This document shows positions 46,610 to 55,003 of a DNA stretch of 64,000 nt, in pieces; within the stretch, counting starts at the first letter, position 1, and every line of letters begins with the position of its first letter. The position numbers were made by a program, and so were the translations under genes. Source of the DNA: Bacteroides ndongoniae (GTDB taxonomy: Bacteria > Bacteroidota > Bacteroidia > Bacteroidales > Bacteroidaceae); NCBI RefSeq assembly GCF_900108345.1, contig NZ_FNVV01000013.1, forward strand, positions 366,143-430,142, read 5' to 3'. Below the pieces are notes generated by a model that did not search any database, was not told the origin of the DNA, and was given only the letters and a program-made list of their open reading frames with translations.

Positions 46610-47968
46610 ATGAAACCTTTGAAAATTGCTTGGGTAGCCGGGCTGATGTTTCCAGCTTCCCTTTGGGCACAGCAGCGTCCCAATATTATCTACATTATGA
46701 CCGATCAGCAAACAGCTACGGCTATGAGTTGTGCTGGAAACGTTGATTTGCATACGCCAAACATGGATCGTCTTGCAGCACACGGTTTGCGTTTCACCAA
46801 CGCTTACTGTTCGTTACCATTGAGTGGTCCGTCGCGGGCATCTATGTTTACCGGTCATACGCCTGCCGAAATAGGTATGGCCGAGAACGAGACACCCATG
46901 CCCGACTCCCTGCGCAGCCGTACACTGGGCACATTGTTGAAGCAGGCAGGCTATGAAACAGCCTATGCGGGCAAGTGGCACGTCAATACTAATTCTCTGC
47001 CTGCCGCGCATGCTTTCGGTTTTGAGAATCTGCATAGTCATAACGATAACGGACTTGCCGAGTCAGCGGTAAGTTTCCTGCAACGAAAACACACCAGGCC
47101 GTTCTTCCTTGTGGCTTCGTTCGACAATCCGCATAACATTTGTGAGTATGCCCGTTGTCAGAATACCCCGTTTGCCAACCTTGAAGAATTCCAGCTGGAC
47201 GACTGCCCTAACCTGCCTGCTAACTTTCCTATAGCCCCTTATGATGCAGATGTGCTGAGCTACGAGCGTGAGCAGAGCTATCGTCTGTATCCGACCCGAC
47301 ACTATACTCCCGATGACTGGCGATGTTATCTCAATGCCTACTATCGGTTGATAGAACATGTGGATGTCGAAATCGGTAAAATTGTGGACGAGATAGAGCG
47401 ACAGAACCTGTGGAAAAATACCCTCATTATTTTTACCTCCGACCATGGAGATGGAGCTTCTGCTCACCAGTGGAATCAGAAAACGGCTCTTTACGAAGAA
47501 GTGGTTAACGTGCCTTTCATTGTCTGTCTGCCCGGTACAAAGCATGCTGGAACCGTGATGCCTCAGCTTATTAATAATGGTGTGGACCTGATGCCCAGCC
47601 TTTGCGATTGGTCGGGAGCCAAGTTGCCCGACGGCGCACAGGGAGTCAGTTTCCGTGCGTTGACAGAAAGTGGAGACACAGCCCTCAGTCATCGTTCCTA
47701 TGTGGTGACGGAAACCTTGTTTGCCCAGACCGGTGGTACGTGTGGCTGGATGGTACGTACACCCCGTTACAAATATGTATTGTATGAAGCCGGGAAGAAC
47801 CGCGAATTGCTTTACGACATGACATGCGATCGGGGAGAGATGCGCAATTTAGCTGTGGAACGTCGATATACAGAGCTGTTGAAGCAGCATCGTGTTCTGC
47901 TGTTAGAGTGGATGAAGCAACATCCTACGCCGGGTCCCTATTCTCCTATGCGTTTCATTCCCAGGTGA
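46610..47968 (+). CDS. S1-family sulfatase, serine type
   Basis: This encodes 452 residues with a signal peptide (IAWVAGLMFPASLWAQ). The core begins RPNIIYIMTDQQ (metal-binding Asp32). The modification motif is SGPSRASMFTG with Ser72 as formylglycine precursor, so activation needs an anaerobic sulfatase-maturating enzyme encoded elsewhere. YAGKWH and FTSDHGDG are conserved. By context it removes a sulfate from heparin/heparan sulfate, perhaps 6-O-sulfate from glucosamine as for the related serine-type enzyme of the B. thetaiotaomicron locus; the position cannot be proven from sequence. It follows GH88 by 116 bases without a clear promoter. Confidence 0.92.
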   Translation: MKPLKIAWVAGLMFPASLWAQQRPNIIYIMTDQQTATAMSCAGNVDLHTPNMDRLAAHGLRFTNAYCSLPLSGPSRASMFTGHTPAEIGMAENETPMPDSLRSRTLGTLLKQAGYETAYAGKWHVNTNSLPAAHAFGFENLHSHNDNGLAESAVSFLQRKHTRPFFLVASFDNPHNICEYARCQNTPFANLEEFQLDDCPNLPANFPIAPYDADVLSYEREQSYRLYPTRHYTPDDWRCYLNAYYRLIEHVDVEIGKIVDEIERQNLWKNTLIIFTSDHGDGASAHQWNQKTALYEEVVNVPFIVCLPGTKHAGTVMPQLINNGVDLMPSLCDWSGAKLPDGAQGVSFRALTESGDTALSHRSYVVTETLFAQTGGTCGWMVRTPRYKYVLYEAGKNRELLYDMTCDRGEMRNLAVERRYTELLKQHRVLLLEWMKQHPTPGPYSPMRFIPR

Positions 47969-47977
47969 TTGAATAAG

Positions 47978-48089
47978 TGCTTGTACAGAATTGAAAGCTT
48001 GATATACAAAAATGAAACAGAAATCGCCAAAATTGAAAGGAAGAATATACAAAAACGATACTTCTTTTTCGGGCAAATACGGATATTTG
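47978..48089 (+). promoter_or_regulatory. HTCS operator array and promoter of the first lyase gene
   Basis: Four boxes related to TACARAAWTGAAAG start at 47984, 48005, 48026 and 48048 (21, 21 and 22 bp apart). The first sits in TGCTTGTACAGAATTGAAAG (47978-47997), three mismatches from the GH88 copy. GATATTTG (48082-48089) is the -7 element, 34 bp after box 4, the same distance as upstream of GH88. The match in sequence, number, period and offset makes common control very likely. Confidence 0.75.
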
Positions 48090-48137
48090 CCAACAGAAAA
48101 TCCGATGAGGCGAATTATTTAAATAAACATACATACC

Positions 48138-50744
48138 ATGAAGAATTTGATTCTCATTTCTCTGTTTTCTGCTGCAGCCATCAATCCGGTCTGCGCTCAG
48201 AAAGCTCCGGCTAACATCCGGTTGACGGAGCAAAGTATGATGCACGAATCGCGTGTTACCCCTTCGCCGCTCAACGGTGCAATGGTCGACGATCGCTTCG
48301 TGTCTTTTCAGTGGCCGTTGCCGGCCGAAGCCCAGTCTGATGGTGCTCCCATGGACGGTTTTGAACATTTGGTCAAAAAGATAGATAAGAGTAAGTTGGC
48401 TTACAAGATACGTTATGCCCAAGATAGTACATTTAAAAAAGGTTGTTTTCAGGCAGATACCCGCTGGCCTTTCTACAACCCAGAGAAACCGTTGTCGCCT
48501 GGTACGTGGTACTGGCAGTATGCCTATGTCAAGGACGGTCAACCACAGTGGAGCGAGACTTTACAGGTAGAGGTAAAAGACAACGGACATCGTTTCTGCC
48601 CGCCTTCATTGAAAGAAGTATTGGCGTGTGTGCCCTTGTCGCATCCTCGCGTTTGGATTATTAAGGATGAATGGGACAAGTTCAGAAAAGAAAGTCTGGG
48701 TAAGGTAGAAAGAGCCTGGTATCTGGAACGCGCTGATAAAGTGTTGACCACACCCATGAAGGATGTGAAGGACATCAATACCAGTCAGGTGAAGAACCTT
48801 ACCAACCAGATGCAGATCAATTCATACCTCACTCGTGAAAGCCGCCGCATTATCGATGCCGAAGAAGGAAACACCGAAGCCTTGATACGTGCTTATCTTC
48901 TGACCAAAGACCGTAAGTATGCCGATGAAGCTATCCGTCGGGTGATGATCATGTCCGATTGGAATAAGAACGCGAACGTGAAGGGCGATTTTAACGATGC
49001 CACCCTTCTATCACTCTGTTCTATGGCCTACGATTCTTTCTACGACTTGCTGACTTCTGCTCAGAAGAAAGAATTGTTAGATGACATCCGAGAGAAGGGC
49101 AACGGCATGTATAATCATTTCAATAACTATATGGAGAATCATATTGCCGAGAATCATATCTGGCAAATGACTCTCCGCATTCTAACCATGGCTGCTTTTG
49201 CCACTTATGGTGACTTGCCCGAGGCTGATACGTGGACTGACTATTGCTATAACGTATGGTTGGCGCGTTTCCCGGGTTTGAATAAAGATGGAGGTTGGCA
49301 CAACGGTGATTCCTATTTCACGGTTAATACGCGCACTCTTATCGAGGTCCCTTATTATTATACAAAACTTACAGGCTTTGATTATTTCAGTGATCCTTGG
49401 TATACCAACAATGTAATGTATACCATCTTCCAGCAGCCTCCTTTTTCCAAATCGGGTGGTAATGGTAGTTCACATCAGAATGTTGCACGTCCTAATAGCA
49501 TACGTATCGGTTATTTGGATGCTTTGGCCCGTCTTACTGGCAATACTTATGCAGCCGACTTTGTACGCCGTACCCTTAAAGTTGACCCCCTTTACTTGAA
49601 GAAGGCTTTGCTGGCTAAGCCTGGTGATTTGGCCTGGTTCCGTCTACAGTGTGATAAACCTTTGCCTGATGGTCCTGGTCTGACAGCTTTACCTTGGGGA
49701 TATGTCTTCCCCGAAACCGGCCTAGCATCTTTCCAGACCAATTGGGACCGTGTGGGCAGCAACGCCATGTGGAGTTTCCGAAGTAGCCCTTATGGTTCGA
49801 CCTCCCATGCTTTGGCCAACCAGAATGCTTTCAATACCTTCTTCGGCGGTAAGCCCATTTTCTACAGCAGTGGCCACCATATCGAATTTACTGATGTGCA
49901 TAGCATGCTTTGTCATCGTGGTACGCGTGCCCATAATACAATTCTTGTTAATGGCATGGGACAACGCATAGGTGTGGAAGGTTATGGATGGATTCCTCGC
50001 TATTATGTAGGGGAGAAAATCGGTTATGTGCTGGGTGATGCATCCAATGCTTATGGTAAGGTAATTTCTCCACTGTGGTTGAAACGTGGTGAGCAGAGTG
50101 ATGTACATTATACACCGGAGAATGGTTGGGATGATGTGCCTCTTACGAAATTTCGTCGCCACATCGTTAACTTGGGTAATACTGGTTATATTTTTATTTA
50201 CGATGAGTTGGAAGCATCCGAACCGGCTGATTATACCTTTATGTTGCATACGGTGACTCAACCAATGAGCGTGGATAAAACAGATAAACGTTATATTCAT
50301 GTACAGGGTCTCTCGGGACGAGGGGGAGCTTCAGATGCTTACATTTTCTCTACAGGTGCTTTGCAGACCGATACTACCAGCCAATTCTTTGTACCAGCCC
50401 ATAACTGGTTGCGTGCCGATGATAAAGGTAACTTTAAAAAGTATCCTAACCATTATCATTTTACGGCCAAGTCGGAGAAAGCCAAAGTCTATCGTTTTGG
50501 CACCATTATTAACACTCATGCTGTGAAGTATCCTGCCAAGGCACCCGAAATTCTGGAGGACGGCCGTATTAAGGCCGGTGGTTGGCTTATCAGTGTTAAC
50601 CTCAAGGCCGAAGGCGCACCTTCGTTTTTCATACGTAGTACCAAGGACAAGGTGAGCATTACCTACAAGGGGCAGGAAACCATCGTAGATGAGAATGGCT
50701 ACGTCACTACCATGCGCGACAAAGTTCCCGAGTTGGAAATCTGA
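48138..50744 (+). CDS. Heparinase II/III-like polysaccharide lyase with DUF4962-type N-terminus
   Basis: This encodes 868 residues with a signal peptide (LILISLFSAAAINPVCAQ). The N-terminal beta-domain (PLNGAMVDDRFVSFQWP, then PLSPGTWYWQYAYVKDGQPQWSE) is DUF4962-like. The alpha/alpha barrel contains ENHIAENHIWQ (Asn339-His340) and DGGWHNGDSYFTVNTRTL. The C-terminal beta-sandwich has FRSSPYGSTSHALANQNAFN and HRGTRAHNTILVNG, with histidines in the positions expected of heparinase II/III-type lyases. Size and layout suggest PL15 (exo-acting heparinases such as BT4652-type enzymes), but PL21 or another heparinase II/III family is not excluded. It is paralogous to the protein at 55004 and probably exolytic on heparan sulfate oligosaccharides. 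Confidence 0.85.
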   Translation: MKNLILISLFSAAAINPVCAQKAPANIRLTEQSMMHESRVTPSPLNGAMVDDRFVSFQWPLPAEAQSDGAPMDGFEHLVKKIDKSKLAYKIRYAQDSTFKKGCFQADTRWPFYNPEKPLSPGTWYWQYAYVKDGQPQWSETLQVEVKDNGHRFCPPSLKEVLACVPLSHPRVWIIKDEWDKFRKESLGKVERAWYLERADKVLTTPMKDVKDINTSQVKNLTNQMQINSYLTRESRRIIDAEEGNTEALIRAYLLTKDRKYADEAIRRVMIMSDWNKNANVKGDFNDATLLSLCSMAYDSFYDLLTSAQKKELLDDIREKGNGMYNHFNNYMENHIAENHIWQMTLRILTMAAFATYGDLPEADTWTDYCYNVWLARFPGLNKDGGWHNGDSYFTVNTRTLIEVPYYYTKLTGFDYFSDPWYTNNVMYTIFQQPPFSKSGGNGSSHQNVARPNSIRIGYLDALARLTGNTYAADFVRRTLKVDPLYLKKALLAKPGDLAWFRLQCDKPLPDGPGLTALPWGYVFPETGLASFQTNWDRVGSNAMWSFRSSPYGSTSHALANQNAFNTFFGGKPIFYSSGHHIEFTDVHSMLCHRGTRAHNTILVNGMGQRIGVEGYGWIPRYYVGEKIGYVLGDASNAYGKVISPLWLKRGEQSDVHYTPENGWDDVPLTKFRRHIVNLGNTGYIFIYDELEASEPADYTFMLHTVTQPMSVDKTDKRYIHVQGLSGRGGASDAYIFSTGALQTDTTSQFFVPAHNWLRADDKGNFKKYPNHYHFTAKSEKAKVYRFGTIINTHAVKYPAKAPEILEDGRIKAGGWLISVNLKAEGAPSFFIRSTKDKVSITYKGQETIVDENGYVTTMRDKVPELEI

Positions 50745-50775
50745 ATTGTACCACTTATTCATAAACTGATTCATC

Positions 50776-51534
50776 ATGAAAACATTCATCTTACGTATTC
50801 TTCTGTCGGCTTTTTGCTTGGCTGCCGCGCTGACTGTTGGGGCACAGGTTCCTGTGAAGCCTCTGATACAGACTTCGGCCGAGCCCGAAGAAACGGCAGT
50901 GTGGAAACCTTCGGGCAAACCGACGTCCAAGCCTGTTGCCCACAAGCAGAAAAACACTTTGGTGAAACAGTCTGCCGGAAAGAAGTCTGCTGGTAAGAAT
51001 CCTGTCGTTGAGAAAGCAAAGAAGACAGCTGTGCCCGTTACGGGTAATCGATATCATGCTCTGAAAACGAACGTGGCTTTCGATGCCATCGGTGTGCTCA
51101 ACTTGGCTTACGAAGTGCAGCTACACCGCAAGATGACTCTCGACTTGCCTGTGATGTGGAGTCTGTGGGATGCGCAGCGTGAACATGCCCTTCGCGTCAT
51201 TGCCTTGCAGCCCGAGTTGCGCTGGTGGACAGGAAGCGAGGTCGGACGGGGACACTTCTTTGGGTTGCACGCCCATACTGCCTGGTTCAACTTTAAGTGG
51301 GAAGACAATCGCTATCAGGACGTCGGTCGTCCACTGTTGGGAGCTGGACTGAGCTATGGTTACAAACTACCCTTGGGGCAACACTGGGGAGCCGAGTTCA
51401 ATGTAGGTGTGGGTTATGCCAACCTAAAATACAATACCTATTATAATATAGAGAACGGTGCATTGATTAATACCCGCATCCGTCACTATTGGGGACTGAC
51501 CCGTTTGGGACTGTCGCTGGTCTATCGCCTTTAA
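50776..51534 (+). CDS. DUF3575-family outer-membrane-type protein
   Basis: This encodes 252 residues with a signal peptide (LLSAFCLAAALTVGAQ), a Lys/Pro/Ser-rich linker (about residues 40-90), then a DUF3575 domain (HALKTNVAFDAIGVLNLAYEVQLHRKMTLDLPVMWS, through GRPLLGAGLSYGYKLPLGQHWGAEFNVGVGYANL). The C-terminus ends in alternating strands and YRL, as in beta-barrel proteins. DUF3575 genes regularly open fimbrillin operons in Bacteroidales, and here the next two genes are fimbrillin-like. It begins 31 bases after the lyase stop, so it is in the same transcription unit. Confidence 0.85.
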   Translation: MKTFILRILLSAFCLAAALTVGAQVPVKPLIQTSAEPEETAVWKPSGKPTSKPVAHKQKNTLVKQSAGKKSAGKNPVVEKAKKTAVPVTGNRYHALKTNVAFDAIGVLNLAYEVQLHRKMTLDLPVMWSLWDAQREHALRVIALQPELRWWTGSEVGRGHFFGLHAHTAWFNFKWEDNRYQDVGRPLLGAGLSYGYKLPLGQHWGAEFNVGVGYANLKYNTYYNIENGALINTRIRHYWGLTRLGLSLVYRL

Positions 51535-51544
51535 TCTTAAATAT

Positions 51545-52576
51545 ATGAAGACAATGAAAAAGATATTCAAACATATTTTCAGCCTCTTGGGCAGTTGCAT
51601 CTTCTTGTTGGCCTCTTGCCAGTTGCACGAAGAACCCGAAATGACAGCTACAGGAGAGTGGGGGGTAGACCCTACAGAGGTGACGGTTAAGGCACAGTTG
51701 TCGCTCCGTCTAACTGTTTCCGAAGCCGCATCGAAAGCTTTCTCCACCCGCGCAGAGGGCGATGCTGCCTACCTGCACCGTTTTATTGTGGATGCCTATC
51801 TGAGCGACGCCACTTCCGTACGGCAGGTGGTTTACGAAGAAGTAGTGGACGGACGTACCCTGCTCACTGTGCCCGTATCCCTGAAACTTCACGCACGCCC
51901 TTACCGGCTGGCTGTTTGGGCCGACTATGTGCAGGCTGACCAGAGGGCTGACTGGTTCTACGATACCACTACCCTGACTCCTGTCATCGGCAATGGACGC
52001 TACCAAGGCAACACCGACTGGAAAGACGCCTTTTATGCCATGCAGGAAGTGGACTTGAGCAGTTATCGCAACGACTGGAACGTGCAGGTGCCTCTTGAAT
52101 TGACGCTCAGCCGTCCTGTGGCACGCTATCGTCTGCTGGCTACCGACCTCGACAAGCTGATAGACAAGGTTTCAGCAGGCGAAGTAAGTGGCAACAAGTT
52201 CACCGTGCGTGTGAAGTACAGCGATTATTTACCTATGGGTTTTGATGTGCTTACCGGGCAGTTGCGCAATTCTCTGCTCTACATGAGCTATAGTAAGGAG
52301 TTTACCCTGCCCGAAACACCCGTCAAGGATTTTGAGATAGGCTTTGATTATGTACTGTGCAACGAGACCGACACAGCTGTGCCTGTGGAAGTAGAAGTGG
52401 TGGACAGCCAGAACAAGACCGTGGCACGCTCCATCATACGCCTACGCTGTACTCCCGGCATGCTTACCACCGTTCGTGACAACTTCCTTACGGCCGATCC
52501 AGCCCTGGCTGAGGATGGTGTGGGCATTGATCCCGACTTCGACGACGAGATAGACATGGAGGTAGAGGTCATTTAA
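51545..52576 (+). CDS. Fimbrillin-like lipoprotein (DUF6562 type)
   Basis: This encodes 343 residues with lipobox LLASC (Cys25). The sequence then reads as two beta-sandwich domains, including LHRFIVDAYLSDATSVRQVVYEEVVDGRTLLTVPVSLKLHARPYRLAVWADYV, typical of DUF6562/Mfa-like fimbrillins. AFSTRAEGD near residues 64-72 resembles the Arg site at which type V pilins are trimmed for strand exchange. The acidic C-terminus (VGIDPDFDDEIDMEVEVI) is like that of pilus subunits. Ten bases follow the DUF3575 stop. Role: a probable pilus or surface-adhesin component (inference). Confidence 0.8.
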   Translation: MKTMKKIFKHIFSLLGSCIFLLASCQLHEEPEMTATGEWGVDPTEVTVKAQLSLRLTVSEAASKAFSTRAEGDAAYLHRFIVDAYLSDATSVRQVVYEEVVDGRTLLTVPVSLKLHARPYRLAVWADYVQADQRADWFYDTTTLTPVIGNGRYQGNTDWKDAFYAMQEVDLSSYRNDWNVQVPLELTLSRPVARYRLLATDLDKLIDKVSAGEVSGNKFTVRVKYSDYLPMGFDVLTGQLRNSLLYMSYSKEFTLPETPVKDFEIGFDYVLCNETDTAVPVEVEVVDSQNKTVARSIIRLRCTPGMLTTVRDNFLTADPALAEDGVGIDPDFDDEIDMEVEVI

Positions 52577-52635
52577 ATGAAAACAAGCATAATTAAGTAA
52601 CTATATTTATATACAAATAAAACTTTTAAGTAACC

Positions 52636-54180
52636 ATGAAAAAGAACTTTTTCTATTCAGTGATGGCTGTGTTTACCCTGCTCTTTATGGCAGCGTGCAG
52701 TCAGGAGGAAATCATTTCCAGCAATGAAACCAACGGCGGTAAAGTCGTTCTCTCAGTGAATGTAAGCGGTGCCACACCCGATACGCGTGCAGTGGCTGAT
52801 GTACAGGGATATGTGATGCGTTGCATCATGGAAGCAGTGGACAGCGAAGGGACAGTCATCGAAGGCACCCGCATGGTGCAGCCCGTGACCGCCGGAAAGG
52901 CTACCTTTGAGTTTGAAAAGAATGCAAGCGCAGCCAATTACTTGTTCTGGGCCGACTATGTGGAAGGTACTGACATAAATGATGCTAAAAAAGTGGTTTA
53001 CAACGCCGAGACCTTGACCAACATTACCTATCGTCTGAACAAAACTAACGACTTGTTCAACAATCCTGCCGCCGATGCCTTCTGCGCAACCGTGGCAACC
53101 GACAACCTGGCAGGCAGCGTTACCCTGAAGCGTCCCTTCACCCGCATTGCCGTGAAGACGGCTGATGTGGATGCATTGGGCCTGACCGGTCTTACTCACA
53201 TCAATCCTAATCTCTATGCAGGCGCCGGATTCAACGTTGCTACGGGTAAGGCTACTACTAAGGGACAGCTTCAGGCCACTGCCGATAGCTACGTGCCTGT
53301 GTTGACTGATGGTGAGTTTGCTTTCTATTGCTATGTGCTGGCTACTGTGGCCGGCGAAACTCGTACTTCTAGCATCACTTTCAGCAACGAAGAAGGAACC
53401 TCTACCAAGAGCATCCAGCTTCCCCCTGACCAGATGATGAGCCTTCAAAGCAACACCAGCGTCAGCCTGAAGCCGGGTGAAGAGCCGGGCGATGACAAAA
53501 TTAAGATGGAAGTTGTGATAGATGATGCCTTCGAGGGTGAAGAAACTGACCCCGAAGAACCTCAGCCGGCAGGCGAACTGAAGGTCGGCGCCTATATCAA
53601 TGCTCAGGGCGAAGTGGTGGCTGAGGCTACAGATGCGGTGGCTGTGGTGTTCTCTATGGCAGAGGGTAAGGCCGACAATTCAGTTTATGCAGAAGGCAAA
53701 ACCGCAAAAGCGTATGCTGTGTCACTGAACAAGGCCATTAATCGCTTGCGTTTAGGCGACTGTTCAACATTGAGCCTTGCTACTACAGACGATGCAAGCC
53801 AGGCTTATGCCGGATATAGCTTCAGCAATTCAATCAAGACAGCATTCGATGCTATGGAGGGAGACAAAAGTACGCTCCAGATATTCAACGCTTTTTTCAC
53901 CAATAATGAATTGACTCCTGTCAGCGCGTCAAATCTGAGCGAATGGTATATCCCTTCAATAGCACAGATTACTGATTTCATGGCATTGGAAGATGCTACC
54001 CTTAAAGCCAATGTGAAAGCTGCCTATAGTGGCAACTACTATTGCGTATCTTCGTCGGTGGTAGATGGAAGCGTACAAGGTTGCCTGATTAACGTGGCCG
54101 ATGGCACAGTCAGCAAGACCGAAACAATGAGTTCCACAGCTTCGGGTCTTATCTTTTCTGTACTGACCATCTTCGAATAA
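52636..54180 (+). CDS. Fimbrillin-like lipoprotein with C-terminal DUF1566-like domain
   Basis: This encodes 514 residues with lipobox MAAC (Cys21). Residues about 30-300 repeat the fimbrillin-like fold of the preceding gene (GATPDTRAVADVQGYVMRCIMEAVDSEG, then ANYLFWADYVEG), with DTRA at the usual trimming site. After an acidic linker (EEPGDDKIKMEVVIDDAFEGEETDPEEPQP) comes a second domain (about 310-514), with AVSLNKAINRLRLG and LSEWYIPSIAQITDFMAL, resembling DUF1566-type ligand or adhesin domains. The two-domain layout suggests a pilus tip or a surface adhesin. It is 60 bases after the previous gene. Confidence 0.78.
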   Translation: MKKNFFYSVMAVFTLLFMAACSQEEIISSNETNGGKVVLSVNVSGATPDTRAVADVQGYVMRCIMEAVDSEGTVIEGTRMVQPVTAGKATFEFEKNASAANYLFWADYVEGTDINDAKKVVYNAETLTNITYRLNKTNDLFNNPAADAFCATVATDNLAGSVTLKRPFTRIAVKTADVDALGLTGLTHINPNLYAGAGFNVATGKATTKGQLQATADSYVPVLTDGEFAFYCYVLATVAGETRTSSITFSNEEGTSTKSIQLPPDQMMSLQSNTSVSLKPGEEPGDDKIKMEVVIDDAFEGEETDPEEPQPAGELKVGAYINAQGEVVAEATDAVAVVFSMAEGKADNSVYAEGKTAKAYAVSLNKAINRLRLGDCSTLSLATTDDASQAYAGYSFSNSIKTAFDAMEGDKSTLQIFNAFFTNNELTPVSASNLSEWYIPSIAQITDFMALEDATLKANVKAAYSGNYYCVSSSVVDGSVQGCLINVADGTVSKTETMSSTASGLIFSVLTIFE

Positions 54181-54200
54181 CCCCCTTTCGAAGCCTTGCC

Positions 54201-54285
54201 GACGACACGGCGTCTCGTACCCTACGGGTCGCCGTCTGGTGCCTAACGGGTCGCCGTATCGTACCCTACGGGTCGCCGTGTCGTC
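54201..54285. repeat. Three 22-bp tandem repeats bounded by an 11-bp inverted repeat
   Basis: Units at 54212, 54234 and 54256 are each 22 bp long (unit 1 starts GTCTCGTACCCTACGGGTCG), all ending ACGGGTCGCC. The array is framed by GACGACACGGC (54201-54211) and its exact complement GCCGTGTCGTC (54275-54285), so the whole can fold into one hairpin. It stands just after the fimbrillin-like gene and before the HU-like gene, perhaps setting a terminator or processing point. Confidence 0.75.
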
Positions 54286-54358
54286 GATTACTATAGAATG
54301 ACACAGAAAACCAAATGTTTAACTGCCTCTTCTGCAAGAGGTGAAAATCTGAAAGACT

Positions 54359-54826
54359 ATGGCATATTTCAAACCCAAACAATTGAAATCCAACGGCAAG
54401 TACTATCCTTACGCCGTTATTACCGACCGTCCTATGGAGACGGATGAACTGGTGGAACAAATCATGGAAATGTCTACCGTACACAAGGCCGACGTGCTGG
54501 CTGTGCTGTCGGTGCTGCCCAGTGTCATGGCGCGTGGCATGAACGCCGGCCGCAGCGTACACCTGCAGGACATCGGTTTCTTCCGCTACACCATTGCCGC
54601 ACGCAAGGGCGGGCAGGACACGCCCGACAAGGTGACCGCCGAGGACATCGAATTGACCCGCATTCGCTTCACCCCCGAAACCCATTATACGCAGGGCCGT
54701 GCTGTGACGCGTAACCTGGCTCCCGCCAGCGTGCGTTGGACGCGTTGGAATGGCGAAGAAAAAAGCGCAACAGGCGGAACCGGCAGTGGCGGAAGCGAAG
54801 AGGAGGGCGGAAGTCCGCTCGGATAG
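54359..54826 (+). CDS. HU-family (Bacteroidales histone-like) DNA-binding protein
   Basis: This encodes 155 residues. The N-terminal 125 residues match the Bacteroidales long HU-like type (MAYFKPKQLKSNGKYYPYAVITDRPMETDELVEQI, VHKADVLAVLSVLPSVMARGMNAGRSVHLQDIGFFRYTI). The tail is Gly/Ser/Glu-rich (GGTGSGGSEEEGG). Such proteins bend DNA and are often next to surface or capsule loci in this order; the role here is not known. It lies in the middle of the PUL, with about 180-base gaps on both sides, so it could have its own promoter, though I see no clear -7. Confidence 0.85.
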   Translation: MAYFKPKQLKSNGKYYPYAVITDRPMETDELVEQIMEMSTVHKADVLAVLSVLPSVMARGMNAGRSVHLQDIGFFRYTIAARKGGQDTPDKVTAEDIELTRIRFTPETHYTQGRAVTRNLAPASVRWTRWNGEEKSATGGTGSGGSEEEGGSPLG

Positions 54827-55003
54827 CCGCAATTCCTGACCTGAACTATTCTATTTCTCTATATTCCAGTATTTCCATTCACTACAGAATTATACGGATT
54901 TTTACAGATGCTTGTTTATAATAACGGAACTTCGATTGGATAATCTGTGTTAATTCGTGTAATCTCTGTAGTGATTGGGTACATTTTTTCTTATAGTATT
55001 ATC

